From: JAYKJB01 sp035284745 [NCBI: Candidatus Sericytochromatia bacterium]
Lineage (GTDB): Bacteria > Cyanobacteriota > Sericytochromatia > S15B-MN24
NCBI GenBank assembly: GCA_035284745.1
Contig: JAYKIL010000012.1
Coordinates: forward strand, 1 to 64,000
DNA length: 64,000 nucleotides
Direction of reading: 5' to 3'
Shown here piece by piece: positions 43,851 to 53,184 of this stretch. Both the position numbers and the translations under genes were made by a program. Numbering within the stretch: position 1 is the stretch's first letter; the number at the start of each line of letters is the position of its first letter. The notes beneath the pieces were generated by a model. The model made no database searches. It was not told the origin of the DNA and saw only the letters and a program-made list of their open reading frames with translations.

Positions 43851-44705
43851 GTGATGAGAAGCCTTCGCCTTCACCTGTATCGCTACGTCATCGAAACATG
43901 GCGTCGCAGGCGTGAGGCGGGGCGGTTAGCGCTTCTTACGGCAGCCCTGCTCGCCATGGAACCCGCCGCCCCGGCCGCAGCGATACAATTCGGTGAGTCG
44001 TCCACCACGGGACAATCCACCGTGCTATTTCCTGTGCGCAGCAGTGGCACCGTGTTGGGTCCGCTCGGATTCACCTACGGACTGCGCTTCGGTAACGATG
44101 TCACCCGCATGCTCGGCGTCGGCAGAGCACCTGCCGGATTAAACGAGGCGGGCAGCGTTCTGCTGGACGCCGATTTAGCGTTCGCGTACCGATATGAATT
44201 GGCCGACGTAAAATTTTTAGGGCGTTTCAATCCCACGGTCGGTCCATTTTTGGGCTACCGCTGGCTGGGAACAGCAAGTGGATACAGCAACGTCCCGACG
44301 TCCTTGGGACAATTTCTTTCCCAAGGAGCCAATATCACCACCTCATTGAATGTAGACCAACTCCACGGACTGCACTATGGCCTGTTGCTCGACAGCGAAT
44401 TCCCTTTGGGCTTCAAGGGCTTTGTCAGTGCAGCGCTGACCAGCTTAATGGGAGGGGGGTGGGATCGACGGCGCAATGGATTGGAGGTCACGGAAAGCGG
44501 CCTCATCGACCCTCAATTTACGACCTTGCCGAGTTTTGGCACTGGAATCAGCTGGACACCTCTGCCCTTCATCACACTGAGTGCCGGTTTCGATATCCTG
44601 ACCCTTCCCACCGGGATGAGGGGCCAAACGGCCACCCTTACGCCGGGTATCACCACGCTGACCAACTGGTCTGTGGGCGCAACGCTGTTCAACTTCAGCA
44701 TTTGA
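43851..44705 (+). CDS. predicted outer-membrane beta-barrel protein
   Basis: No family recognised. The 284-residue protein (GTG 43851 or ATG 43854) has a basic N-terminus and a hydrophobic stretch ending PAAPAAA as signal. The mature part is rich in alternating strands with Gly and aromatic residues (PVRSSGTVLGPLGFTYGLRFG, FPLGFKGFVSAALTSLMGG) and ends in a terminal aromatic-containing strand VGATLFNFSI, typical of barrels inserted by BamA although the last residue is Ile rather than Phe. Probably an outer-membrane protein of unknown function. Confidence 0.55.
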   Translation: MMRSLRLHLYRYVIETWRRRREAGRLALLTAALLAMEPAAPAAAIQFGESSTTGQSTVLFPVRSSGTVLGPLGFTYGLRFGNDVTRMLGVGRAPAGLNEAGSVLLDADLAFAYRYELADVKFLGRFNPTVGPFLGYRWLGTASGYSNVPTSLGQFLSQGANITTSLNVDQLHGLHYGLLLDSEFPLGFKGFVSAALTSLMGGGWDRRRNGLEVTESGLIDPQFTTLPSFGTGISWTPLPFITLSAGFDILTLPTGMRGQTATLTPGITTLTNWSVGATLFNFSI

Positions 44706-44737
44706 TAAGGCCCCAAAGACATCGACAAGGCCGCAGA

Positions 44738-44759
44738 GGGGTGGGCGCCCGCTCACCCC
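44738..44759. terminator. hairpin between convergent genes
   Basis: GGGGTGGGC pairs with GCTCACCCC (one G-U) around a GCCC loop, between the barrel gene and the M48 protease gene, overlapping the latter's stop. There is no T-tract on either strand. Confidence 0.4.
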
Positions 44760-46066
44760 GAGGTATGGCCCAACGAGCGTTCAAGCGCCTCGATCCGCAG
44801 TGGAGCGGGTGGATGAGAGTCATAAAAGGCTGAAAACCACGCATCGGTGGTCAGTGGGGCCGCGTTATCGCGATGCAAGCTCACCAACGCGCCTATCAAC
44901 GCTGCGCCATCTGCCTCGCGGGCCGCAAAGGCATCGGCCTCGTACTCGTGGCGACGTGACAGAAATGAGGCCACGGGGCCGAGTGGTAACAACGCGAAAG
45001 GAACGATCAGACTGAACAGATACATACTCACGGCGTCTCGCAAAACCGTGGTGGCCCCCAGGGTGTCCAACGAGATGCCGAGGGCCGCCAAAATTTGAGG
45101 ATGATCCATCCAACCGCCAAAAACAGCCATGACACCAAAGGCCATCGCCAATCCAAAAAAGATGCGAGTGGGAACGTGTCCACAACGGTAATGGCCTATT
45201 TCGTGGGCCAGAACGGCCTCCAGTTCTTCCTCAGACAAGGTTTCGACCAAGGTATCAAACAGAACAATGCGACGAGTGGCACCCATTCCGGCAAAAAATG
45301 CATTGCCGTGACTGCTGCGACGACTGCCGTCCATGACAAACAACCCTTGGGCCGCGAATTGGCAGCGTTCCAAAAGTGCCTCCAAACGACTTTTGAGAGA
45401 ACCCGAGGGCAAGGGAGAGAAGCGATTGAAGATCGGTGCGATCCAGACGGGGAAAACCCACGCCAACCCAATCGAAACAAGCGCATAGAGAGCCCACAGC
45501 AGAACCCACCATCCGGTCCCGAGGCCCTGCCGATGGCCCATCAGCCAAAGTATGCCGAGTATCAATGGAACCCCGATCAAGCCCCCGAGAATGAGTCCCT
45601 TGCATTGGTCTATCAAAAAAATACGCCAGGTCGAGCGATTAAAGCCAAACCGTTCCTCAAGAACGAATTGATGCCAAATCGTCAAGGGCAAATCAATCAA
45701 CGCACTCAGGAGTGCAATGGTCACCAACAAGGTCACAGCGGCCGCAAGCGGCGAAACGGAATGAGTCACAATCAAGTGGTCGGCCTGTGCCCACCCCCAA
45801 TTCAAACCACCGCCCCAAGTGAGCACCACAAACCACAACACTTCAAGGGAGAGCGCATAGAGGCCAAAACGAATTTTGGCCGTGGCATAATCCACCGCTT
45901 TTTGATGCTGGGGCAAGGTGACCGAAGACGCAAACCGGGCCGGCACGACGGCGCGATGAAGCCAAAGATGGCGCAACTGCCGGCCGGCAAGAAAAAGCCT
46001 CAACACGACGGAGGCCACAAGCAGAAAAACAAAAAACATCAACCAAGGAGTGGATGCGTGCGCCAT
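44753..46066 (-). CDS. M48-family (Ste24-like) membrane metallopeptidase
   Basis: A 437-residue integral-membrane zinc protease. The HExxH motif is in VLAHEIGHYRCGHV, with the third ligand Glu in RRHEYEADAFA. About seven spans flank it, and FGFNRSTWRIFLIDQ is a hallmark of the CAAX prenyl-protease-1 (Ste24/M48A) group. I use ATG 46066, which has GGGGA upstream and avoids overlap with the NhaC gene; the frame is open to 46132. Bacterial members act in membrane-protein quality control. It follows nhaC on the same strand and may be co-transcribed. Confidence 0.9.
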   Translation of the reverse strand: MAHASTPWLMFFVFLLVASVVLRLFLAGRQLRHLWLHRAVVPARFASSVTLPQHQKAVDYATAKIRFGLYALSLEVLWFVVLTWGGGLNWGWAQADHLIVTHSVSPLAAAVTLLVTIALLSALIDLPLTIWHQFVLEERFGFNRSTWRIFLIDQCKGLILGGLIGVPLILGILWLMGHRQGLGTGWWVLLWALYALVSIGLAWVFPVWIAPIFNRFSPLPSGSLKSRLEALLERCQFAAQGLFVMDGSRRSSHGNAFFAGMGATRRIVLFDTLVETLSEEELEAVLAHEIGHYRCGHVPTRIFFGLAMAFGVMAVFGGWMDHPQILAALGISLDTLGATTVLRDAVSMYLFSLIVPFALLPLGPVASFLSRRHEYEADAFAAREADGAALIGALVSLHRDNAAPLTTDAWFSAFYDSHPPAPLRIEALERSLGHTSG

Positions 46067-46100
46067 TTTTTCCCCAAAATCGACCGATGGCAAGAGCGAT

Positions 46101-47705
46101 TCACTGAGAGCGTTGAAGGGGGCTGCGCACAAACCACAGCCCCGTCAACAGCAAGGCTCCCGCGGTAAAAGTCGCGAAGGACGCTTTAACCCCGAAAGCG
46201 ATGGCCGCGTAAGCCAGTATAGAAGCAAGCGCCACCCAGAGTGCAGGAGGCAATTGTGTCCACACGTGAGCGGTGGGCGTGCAGCCGCTCGACAAAGCAC
46301 TCACAATGGTGGTGTCGGAGAAGGGACTGCAATGATCACCGAAGGTGGCCCCCCCAAAAACTGCGCCGACGACCGCCGCGCACAATGCAGGCATTGCATC
46401 CACGGAAAGTCCCGCCGCGGCCCCGGCCTGCAACGTGGCCGCCAAGGCGATGGGGGTCAACAGCGCCATGGTCCCCCAAGAACTCCCCGTCACAAAAGCC
46501 AGTGCCCCCCCTGCGACGAAGACCATCGCCGGAATCCAGGCGGGTCCCACACCCGCACTGAGTAATCCACCCAGCGTCTGGGCAGCCCCCAAGGCCTCCA
46601 GAATACTGCCCAAGGTCCAGGCCAGTACCAACACCGCCAAGGCGGGCAACATTCCGCCCGCACCCTGCCAAGCGGCTGCAGATGGCGCCAAGGGTCTGCT
46701 CGCAGGATAGAGGCGCCAGGCTACCCCGAAACCAACCAAGCTGCCGCAAAGAAGGGCGTATGGGCCACTGTCGCCACTGAATGCGGCCTGCCAGGCGGAA
46801 TAACTCAGAAGATCAACCGGAGACGCCGCTAACAACGGAAACCCAAACAAGATAGATACCGGTAGTAATGCCAACGGCCACAACACCACGCCAGGCGAGA
46901 CCGCGGACTCTGTGGTCTCTGCAGGAAAATCGGGTTCCCGAGCCGGGTAATGCTGCATCGCACGAGGTGTGTAACCAAATCCGATGGCCACTGGCAACAA
47001 AAGGATCGTCAAAAGACAGTAAGGATTCGCAAGGATACTGGAAAGATAAAGACGATAAGGAGCGATCGAAAAAGGTGCGTGCTCCAGGCCCTGCTGTATC
47101 AGGCTCAATTGCGTGGCGACCCACGTCGAAACCAGCGCGATACAAGCCACCGGCGAACTCGTGGAATCGACTATCCACGCCAGTTTCTCCCGTGGAATCC
47201 CCGCACGGTCAACCCACGGGCGAGCCAGGCGCCCCGCGAGCATACTGCTTGCCAAGCCATCAAAAAAGCAGACGATTCCAGCCAGATACGCCCCCCACAA
47301 CAAACGACGTTCGCCGGCCACCCCGCCCCCCATCAGCCGATTGAACAGCGTTGCAAAACCACCAGAATTTTCGATTAAACCCGCAAATCCACCCAGCAAG
47401 AGGGTGAAGCCAAGTGCACCGAGACGCCAAGGGCCTTGCAACGATGGAAACAGGTGACTCGCCAAAATCTCGCGCAAGGCACGTAAAGGCTCGGCGCCCG
47501 TCAAGATCAAGCCACCCGCTAAAACCCCGACGCCCAAACCAAGCAAGGCATTGCGAAAAATAACCATCCCGAAAAGGGAAACGAGAGCGGGCCAATAAGG
47601 CTGCCAGCCCTTCAAACCCGGTAAAAGAGCAACAGCCACTGTCAGTACAAGCAGCACAAGCGCCGTCGATATTCGGAACATCGGGGATGGTTCAGCGGCC
47701 AACAT
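46101..47705 (-). CDS. NhaC-family Na+/H+ antiporter
   Basis: A 534-residue polytopic antiporter of the NhaC/COG1757 family. The diagnostic stretch GGATFGDHCSPFSDTTIVSA and the following HVWTQLPPAL are present near the C-terminus, and NSGGFATLFNRLMGG near the first third. About twelve hydrophobic segments are seen. It would exchange Na+ for H+ (or carry organic acids, as some relatives do) in the inner membrane and may serve sodium or pH homeostasis together with the respiratory chain. ATG 47705 gives a short tail before the first span; Met9 is an alternative. Confidence 0.9.
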   Translation of the reverse strand: MLAAEPSPMFRISTALVLLVLTVAVALLPGLKGWQPYWPALVSLFGMVIFRNALLGLGVGVLAGGLILTGAEPLRALREILASHLFPSLQGPWRLGALGFTLLLGGFAGLIENSGGFATLFNRLMGGGVAGERRLLWGAYLAGIVCFFDGLASSMLAGRLARPWVDRAGIPREKLAWIVDSTSSPVACIALVSTWVATQLSLIQQGLEHAPFSIAPYRLYLSSILANPYCLLTILLLPVAIGFGYTPRAMQHYPAREPDFPAETTESAVSPGVVLWPLALLPVSILFGFPLLAASPVDLLSYSAWQAAFSGDSGPYALLCGSLVGFGVAWRLYPASRPLAPSAAAWQGAGGMLPALAVLVLAWTLGSILEALGAAQTLGGLLSAGVGPAWIPAMVFVAGGALAFVTGSSWGTMALLTPIALAATLQAGAAAGLSVDAMPALCAAVVGAVFGGATFGDHCSPFSDTTIVSALSSGCTPTAHVWTQLPPALWVALASILAYAAIAFGVKASFATFTAGALLLTGLWFVRSPLQRSQ

Positions 47706-47816
47706 CGGACTTTCAAATCGAATCGGGGGGCGCCCCCCGCTGGCAACACACTGCCAGACGGCCTATTGTACCGCTGGAACTCATCGTCGTTCAATCGCGT
47801 TGGATAACGCTGAGCA

Positions 47817-48125
47817 TCAGCGTTCGGACATAACCAGTGGGTGTTCCCGGTAGGCCACCGTCTCACTTTGAAGCGTTACGCCATCGTGAACCCGTTCATC
47901 AAGCCGTAACTCGGTAAACACCCGGCCAGCCCCGGCCGCCAGAACGGCCTCGTGGGCTTCGCGGGCCACTTGCAAAATTTTGTCCAGATCACCCTGAAGC
48001 GTCGTGCCCAACGCATCAACCTCATATCGCAGGCCACTCGCTCGGACCACATCCACGGCGATATCCACATATCGCCGAATATGGCAACTCGCCATGGGAA
48101 TAATGGTCAACTCAGCCACAAGCAT
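47817..48125 (-). CDS. thiamine-binding (MTH1187/YkoF-type) protein
   Basis: A 102-residue small cytoplasmic protein of the DUF77 / MTH1187 thiamine-binding family. It starts LVAELTIIPMASC and continues YVDIAVDVVRASGLRYEVDALGTTLQGD, the well-known pattern for the ferredoxin-like fold, and ends VFTELRLDERVH. Members bind thiamine or related pyrimidines and usually form dimers. It lies just beyond the mdh terminator on the same strand, so it is an independent unit or expressed by read-through. Confidence 0.8.
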   Translation of the reverse strand: MLVAELTIIPMASCHIRRYVDIAVDVVRASGLRYEVDALGTTLQGDLDKILQVAREAHEAVLAAGAGRVFTELRLDERVHDGVTLQSETVAYREHPLVMSER

Positions 48126-48140
48126 CGGTTACTCCTCCAC

Positions 48141-48176
48141 AAAAAAAGTCCACACCTCCAATATGGAGGTGTGGAC
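48141..48176 (-). terminator. intrinsic terminator of mdh (minus strand)
   Basis: Read on the minus strand, GTCCACACCTCCA pairs perfectly with its complement around a three-base loop (13 pairs) and is followed by seven T. It lies 38 bases past the mdh stop. Confidence 0.93.
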
Positions 48177-48213
48177 CCACGCAGAAAAGCGCCCAGCGTT
48201 CCTTTTCAGTCGG

Positions 48214-49212
48214 TCAGACCGGTGCCACCAGCAAGGGAAGTACTTCGTCCCGTTCCCCTTGCAACTCTTTCAACGTGGACTCGATGCGTGCGCGGCTAAA
48301 ATCGCTGACCGACAGCCCTTGCACAATGCTATATTCACCATCCTTACACGTCACAGGGTAGCCGAACACCACGCCCGCCGGAACACCGTAAGAGCCGTCC
48401 GAGGGAATCCCCATCGTCACCCAATCACCCTCAGGGGTTCCCAAGGCCCAATCTCGCATGTGATCGATGGCCGCATTCGCTGCCGACGCGGCCGACGACA
48501 CACCCCGGGCGGCGATAATGGCCGCGCCGCGCTTCTGCACGGTCGGAATAAAGGTTTCCTCTAACCAGGCTGTGTCTCCAATGAGATTCGCGGCATTCTG
48601 TCCCGCAACTTCCGCGTTAAAGACGTCTGGATATTGGGTTGCACTATGGTTTCCCCAAATGGTCATTTTCTTCACCGCGGTCAGGGGCTGCGTCGTTTTC
48701 TGCGCCACTTGCGTCAACGCCCTGTTGTGGTCGAGTCTCATCATCGCCGTAAAGTTTTTGGCCGGAAGGTCCGGCGCACTCTTTTGAGCGATCAATGCGT
48801 TCGTGTTCGCGGGGTTGCCCACCACTAATACCCGCACGTCACGACTCGCGACCTTATTCAAGGCGCGCCCTTGCGTGATAAAAATTTGGGCATTGGCCTC
48901 CAATAAATCCTTCCGTTCCATTCCAGGGCCACGAGGGCGCGCGCCGACCAATAAAGCGTAGTCTGCGTCTTTGAAAGCAACTTCAGGATCATCCGTTCCC
49001 ACAACGCCGTGCAGCAACGGGAATGCGCAGTCATCCAGTTCCATCATCACCCCTTTGAGGGCGTTCATCGCTTTCTCATTCGGGATTTCCAGCAATTGCA
49101 GAATGATCGGCTGGTCGGCGCCCAGCATATCGCCATTGGCAATTCGAAACAGAAGGCTGTAGCCGATTTGGCCGGCAGCACCTGTCACAGCAACACGTAC
49201 GGGTGTCTTCAT
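48214..49212 (-). CDS. mdh: malate dehydrogenase
   Basis: The enzyme interconverts malate and oxaloacetate with NAD(H) in the citric acid cycle. The 332-residue protein has the Rossmann motif [19 protein letters not shown] near the N-terminus, the substrate loop [18 protein letters not shown], the phrase [13 protein letters not shown], the LDHNRA proton-relay helix and the active-site His in [12 protein letters not shown]. It is of the cytosolic/plant-chloroplast-like MDH type that is common in bacteria. A promoter candidate is upstream and a strong terminator downstream, so it is probably monocistronic. Confidence 0.96.
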   Translation of the reverse strand: MKTPVRVAVTGAAGQIGYSLLFRIANGDMLGADQPIILQLLEIPNEKAMNALKGVMMELDDCAFPLLHGVVGTDDPEVAFKDADYALLVGARPRGPGMERKDLLEANAQIFITQGRALNKVASRDVRVLVVGNPANTNALIAQKSAPDLPAKNFTAMMRLDHNRALTQVAQKTTQPLTAVKKMTIWGNHSATQYPDVFNAEVAGQNAANLIGDTAWLEETFIPTVQKRGAAIIAARGVSSAASAANAAIDHMRDWALGTPEGDWVTMGIPSDGSYGVPAGVVFGYPVTCKDGEYSIVQGLSVSDFSRARIESTLKELQGERDEVLPLLVAPV

Positions 49213-49254
49213 CGCAATTAACTCCCTTGTTTCGCGAGCAGTAGATTGAATTCT

Positions 49255-49283
49255 GGTATATCACACGACGCTCAGATTGACGA
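49255..49283 (-). promoter_or_regulatory. candidate mdh promoter
   Basis: On the minus strand TCGTCA (four of six) and an extended -10 TGATATACC are spaced 17 bases. The predicted leader to the mdh ATG is about 36 bases. The site overlaps the 3' end of the upstream glycosyltransferase gene. Confidence 0.4.
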
Positions 49284-50438
49284 CTGGGGCTCATCAACCA
49301 CCGCGCCGACGACCCCGAGAAACTGCTCGGCCAGTCGGGCGGGTTGGAACTCTGGCAGAACGCCAAAATATTGATGGGGTGAAATGGACGGGCTGAAGTC
49401 GAAGAAGAATTGTTCCACAGCCTCTGCCAGCGCAGCGGGATCGTCCGGTGGCACCACCGTTAACCCCGCGGGCAGAGGGGCAAACAATTCGCGTATCCCC
49501 GCGCTGTCCCGGGTAATGATGGATTTTCCCGCAAACAAAGCCTGAAAGACCTTGTTGGGAACCACACTGTCCGCCTTGGCATTCGCACCAAAAATCCCCA
49601 AAACCAAGTCCGCGTCACCTAAATGGGTGACCAGTTCCTCATAAGTGACGGACTTACGCCAACGCCATTGAGGAAGGGGCGATTGCTCCAGGTCAGCCCT
49701 GATCGCACCGGCCACAGGGCCTTCTCCAATCACCGTCCAAGAAAGTGGGAGATGAGCCAGTTGTCGCGCGGCAGCCAAAATGGAGGGCATCCCGTGCAGG
49801 GGCAAAAAAGTGCCATAAAACAAAATATTGAGCGGCTGCAGCGCCAGTTTTTCGCGGGACTCAGACGCCTCCAAGAATAGAGATTCGGCGCCGACCCACA
49901 CCCTCCCACAACGCCCTGAGGGTTGAGCAAATATGTGCTCGAGACGCGCGGCGTGGGCTGCCGTGTCAGCAAAAGGGTGGTCGACCAAACTCCAGACCCA
50001 GCGCTCAAAATGCCAAAGCAAACGCGCAGGAATCCCCGAAGGTTCGAGGACACCGCGATCCAAAACCAATGTGTCGTACCAAGAAACGTAGACATCCCAA
50101 GCAAGACGAGCGCCCCTTAACGACACCAGCGGACGCAACAGCAGCACGTCCAGCAATCCTGGATGGGACACCAAGGCGACATCGTGAGTGGGCAAACGGC
50201 AGTAAGCCCACAGCAATCGCGGATAAGCCAACAGCAAGCGCCACAAGACCCGCAGAGCCACAAAAAAACTAAGCCCAGCGACCTTGTCACCAAAGCCCGC
50301 CCAGACATTGTGATGACAGACAAAAACCTGACAACCCCTCAGACGCAAGCCGTCCTCAAGAAGGCGGATCCGGGGTTGATTGCCATCGTAGGTGCCCCAG
50401 AAAACGATGCGAGCGGGAGAAGACATCAGTTCAATCAT
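49272..50438 (-). CDS. GT4-type glycosyltransferase
   Basis: A 388-residue cytoplasmic glycosyltransferase of the GT-B fold. The C-terminal half has LNILFYGTFLPLHGMPSIL, WTVIGEGPVAGAI and ADLVLGIFGANAKADSVVPNKVFQALFAGKSIITRDS, the usual pattern of the nucleotide-sugar-binding domain. The N-terminal half begins VFWGTYDGNQPRIRLL. The acceptor and sugar are unknown. ATG 50438 follows GAGGAG almost directly, so ATG 50426 or the longer frame from 50468 is possible. It is divergent from the small gene at 50618. Confidence 0.8.
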   Translation of the reverse strand: MIELMSSPARIVFWGTYDGNQPRIRLLEDGLRLRGCQVFVCHHNVWAGFGDKVAGLSFFVALRVLWRLLLAYPRLLWAYCRLPTHDVALVSHPGLLDVLLLRPLVSLRGARLAWDVYVSWYDTLVLDRGVLEPSGIPARLLWHFERWVWSLVDHPFADTAAHAARLEHIFAQPSGRCGRVWVGAESLFLEASESREKLALQPLNILFYGTFLPLHGMPSILAAARQLAHLPLSWTVIGEGPVAGAIRADLEQSPLPQWRWRKSVTYEELVTHLGDADLVLGIFGANAKADSVVPNKVFQALFAGKSIITRDSAGIRELFAPLPAGLTVVPPDDPAALAEAVEQFFFDFSPSISPHQYFGVLPEFQPARLAEQFLGVVGAVVDEPQSSI

Positions 50439-50617
50439 ACTCCTCGGCCCGTTTTCAAATCCAGGCAAAACCTCCCCTGTCGCTTTTCAAAAGAAAAAAT
50501 TCGGCCGAAGCGCAAGAAAAAATTTAAAAATTTTGACAAAGTTTCGTAATTATCAATCAGCTAACGTATTTAAAGGTAAGATATGACGTATCAGGCGGTG
50601 CGAGGAGATCTATCAAC

Positions 50618-50962
50618 ATGCCAATTTCTGAAGAAAAAGCACTCGAAATTCTGCAAGAATTAATTAAAAAGCCTGAAAGTAAGGCCGAGGAACTCCCCCG
50701 CATCTGGGGTGATTTGATTGAGGTATATAATCTCCACTTTTCTCCCGTCGCAGAGGAACCGAAGAAAAAACGGCGGCGCAAACGCGCGCTCGGCAGCCCC
50801 AATTTGGGATGGCCGGCAGGTGTATCGCGGGCAGAGTACAAGGCGTGGAAAGCTTCGCGGGAGGCTGTCGGCCAACTCGACAATCTGAACCCCCAGGAAT
50901 ACAAGCGTTTACGAGATTCGGGCGCCTTGGGAAGTGTGGTCCTGAAACCCCTCAAAAAATAG
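50618..50962 (+). CDS. small hypothetical protein with a highly basic stretch
   Basis: I do not recognise this 114-residue protein. It begins with a predicted helix (ISEEKALEILQELIKKPESKA), has a basic run KKKRRRKRALG near residues 49-59 and a C-terminal helical part rich in Lys/Arg. The basic stretch could bind nucleic acid. The upstream region 50469-50617 is AT-rich and contains TTGACA at 50533 and TAAGATA at 50577. It converges on the BCAM0308-like gene with a six-base gap. Confidence 0.6.
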   Translation: MPISEEKALEILQELIKKPESKAEELPRIWGDLIEVYNLHFSPVAEEPKKKRRRKRALGSPNLGWPAGVSRAEYKAWKASREAVGQLDNLNPQEYKRLRDSGALGSVVLKPLKK

Positions 50963-50968
50963 GGGCCG

Positions 50969-51535
50969 CTAACGCAGCGAGGCTTGCACGTCGCGGGACC
51001 AGAAAACACGAGTAAACCGCTCTCGCTCCAAGTGCTCAATCACCAGGTGCCCTCCATAGGCTTTGTGCATCTCCTTGCCAATTCGCTCCGCCAAAAAAGG
51101 GGTAATTGTCAAAATATGCATACGCTGACCGGTGGTCTCCAGAACGGCCAAACGGGCAAACGGATTGTTTCCTCGCATGCGTGCTTCCGTGTGAGCCACA
51201 AGATTCGCGATCGCATCCGCATCCGAGAGCAGCAACGGACTCTCGAGGAAAACCTCGCCGTCGTACCTATTCTCCTCGAGTTGGCGACAACCCGGGCACA
51301 ATTGGCGACCAACGGAGGCATCCTGGATCAGCCGGTCATAGGCTGACTCATCCAGATGCCAGCGTTTCTGGTTCCATATCGCGTGGCAACCCGTGCAAAC
51401 GGCGAGGCCCGGGACCCCTTGGGCTGAATGGGGAATATGAGGCGGCCATTGGCGAGTTGCAGGGTATTTTCGTGCGGCGCTGGGAGGAAGATGATGAGTG
51501 CCGCCCCCCATATCGTGATTGCTGGTGTGCCCCAT
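50969..51535 (-). CDS. BCAM0308-like zinc-ribbon protein
   Basis: A 188-residue cytoplasmic protein. The pattern CTGCHAIWNQKRW, CPGCRQLEEN, then HTEARMRGNNPFARL and closing HLERERFTRVFWSRD matches the BCAM0308 family, a widespread zinc-ribbon protein of unknown function that is also related to the eukaryotic NMD3 N-terminus. The four Cys in two pairs would bind zinc. I place the start at ATG 51535 because AAGGAG lies six bases upstream; the longer frame to 51664 lacks this. Confidence 0.75.
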   Translation of the reverse strand: MGHTSNHDMGGGTHHLPPSAARKYPATRQWPPHIPHSAQGVPGLAVCTGCHAIWNQKRWHLDESAYDRLIQDASVGRQLCPGCRQLEENRYDGEVFLESPLLLSDADAIANLVAHTEARMRGNNPFARLAVLETTGQRMHILTITPFLAERIGKEMHKAYGGHLVIEHLERERFTRVFWSRDVQASLR

Positions 51536-51895
51536 AGCCTTCTCCTTATTTGCCTCTGCGAACAGTTTACGTAAAGTTTGAACGGACGCAGACAGAGAAG
51601 CACAAGTTTGAGCACCACCTCCCAGGGCGGAGTCAGGCAGGAAAAAAAGCCGCGGCGCGGTCATGAATTGAGGGATGGCATCTGCTCATCCCCTGCGGGG
51701 CCATCCGCCCTTGTCTCCGTTGCAGCGTAAACCAGCGAGAGTTCCACGGCGGGTTGCAGGATCGCCAAGCCGCCAAGGACATTAAGAATTAGTTAATATA
51801 AATTGCGCTTAAGTTTAAGACTGTGGCATGATCGAGGGCCGAGTCCGTGTCTTGAACTCGGAAGCGGGAAAGTTTTGGCGAAAGGCGGGTCCACA

Positions 51896-52534
51896 GTGCG
51901 CACATTGAGGGTTTTTACGGCATCCCTGTTCCTGATGGGTTGCGGGCAAATGAATCAGGCCACGCTGCAGCCATCTGCCCAGACGCTGTCCGTGCAAACT
52001 GCCTCAAAGCCCCGTTGGCACAGTATCGGCCAACCCGGCGTCCTGATCACACCAGAAGGGGTAGAAGCCATCGCGCGAGAACGGGCGACCCGCTGGTCGG
52101 AAGACTCAGAACTGCGATTCGTGGCGTGGGGGATGGTCGGCAATGAACGCCTTTCGGCGGTCAATCATAGCTTCTTTTCTCCCAGCAAGCGGCAGGTCAT
52201 GGTCGTTGCGACCTTCCTCAAAGAAACCCAACAGAAAGTGGTCACCTACGGCGATCCGGAACTGGTCAAACCGATGGATGCATTGCTCCCGTTAAGCAAG
52301 ATAAAACTCGATGCGCAGGCTGCTTTGACGCTGGCAGCCCCTTACTTCCTTCCCGGCAATACCAACCCTCTACGGATGCTCACGCTCACCCATCCCCGCA
52401 AATTTGCATATCCGTTGTGGAGTGTCGCGAGCGGAGGCAATATGGTTCACGTCAACGCCAGCACAGGGACGGTCATTGGTGTTAAGCCGTTCAAATCGGA
52501 GTACCCTTTGGCGTGGCGTGACCAACGCCGCTGA
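51896..52534 (+). CDS. lipoprotein with PepSY-like C-terminus
   Basis: A 212-residue exported lipoprotein. GTG 51896 gives a short signal with lipobox FLMGC; a TTG at 51875 is in frame, and the frame is open to 51803. The C-terminal 80 residues (IKLDAQAALTLAAPYF, YPLWSVASGGNMVHVNASTGTVIG) resemble a PepSY-like module, with the typical VNA.TG closing phrase; these domains often inhibit proteases or sense the envelope. The N-terminal part is unknown. An AT-rich stretch at 51785-51815 with TATAAA may hold the promoter. Confidence 0.6.
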   Translation: MRTLRVFTASLFLMGCGQMNQATLQPSAQTLSVQTASKPRWHSIGQPGVLITPEGVEAIARERATRWSEDSELRFVAWGMVGNERLSAVNHSFFSPSKRQVMVVATFLKETQQKVVTYGDPELVKPMDALLPLSKIKLDAQAALTLAAPYFLPGNTNPLRMLTLTHPRKFAYPLWSVASGGNMVHVNASTGTVIGVKPFKSEYPLAWRDQRR

Positions 52535-52542
52535 ATGAGTCC

Positions 52543-53184
52543 CTAATCCAGGGGGTAGTCCTTTAGGGCCTTTTCACTCTCAGCCAAGCGCTTTTTATAT
52601 TCATTCAGGGCCTCAGGATACCGGGCGCGTTCGGAAGGACGAGACAAGCCATCTGCTCCGTCGAGGAGCAATGCGGGGAACGCCAAAAGAACGCCCAGAG
52701 GGGCACCGATCGGGTGGCTCAACAAGTTTTCGTTTGCTTTACTCAAGGACATGCGGGGACGATTGGGGTCAGCGGGTGGAACGGGCTTGCGAAGGCCCGA
52801 CTCTTCTGCGGCCCGTAGAAGGCGTTTTTCAACTTCAGAAACCTTCGCCCCGGCGGCATCCGCAACGCCTTGAGGGATGAGTTCATGAAAAAAGGCGGCG
52901 TTGCCCAAGGCCGTGGAGGCAGTCCGGGCCTTTTTTACGATCGGCTCGGCCTGGGCCACCCAGTTCCGCTTTTCCAGGACGCCCCGGGGAACAGGGGGCA
53001 GATCCCCCAGAGCCGCAATGGAGCGATGTAACTCATCAAGCTGCGCCGGCGTCGGTGGCGAACGAAAAAAGGTATCGTCCGAAAATTTTGGCGATGGCTT
53101 CGAGGCAGGGGCCGGTGGCCCCACTGGGGCTTTGCTGCTTGTGCCCCGGACGAACGAGTCTCCGGGCCGAATTGAATCTGTCAC
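52543..53184 (-). CDS. hypothetical protein, Pro-rich N-terminus
   Basis: No family recognised. I place the start at GTG 53184 because GGAGG lies five to six bases upstream; the frame extends to 53217. The 213-residue protein has a Pro/Ser-rich N-terminal 40 residues, a helical central region (LDELHRSIAALGDLP... SEVEKRLLRAAEESG) and one hydrophobic stretch near residues 160-178 (GVLLAFPALLLDG). No signal peptide. The style resembles the 231-residue protein at 55208, which also has a hydrophobic patch and helices. Confidence 0.5.
   Translation of the reverse strand: MTDSIRPGDSFVRGTSSKAPVGPPAPASKPSPKFSDDTFFRSPPTPAQLDELHRSIAALGDLPPVPRGVLEKRNWVAQAEPIVKKARTASTALGNAAFFHELIPQGVADAAGAKVSEVEKRLLRAAEESGLRKPVPPADPNRPRMSLSKANENLLSHPIGAPLGVLLAFPALLLDGADGLSRPSERARYPEALNEYKKRLAESEKALKDYPLD

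Noticed and set aside
45095-46168. 357-codon open frame opposite the M48 protease
   Set aside because: Arg/Gln/Lys-rich, no domain, and fully covered by a well-identified protease gene on the other strand.
50533-50538. TTGACA as a -35 element before the small basic gene
   Set aside because: No acceptable -10 lies 16-18 bases downstream; left as part of an AT-rich leader.
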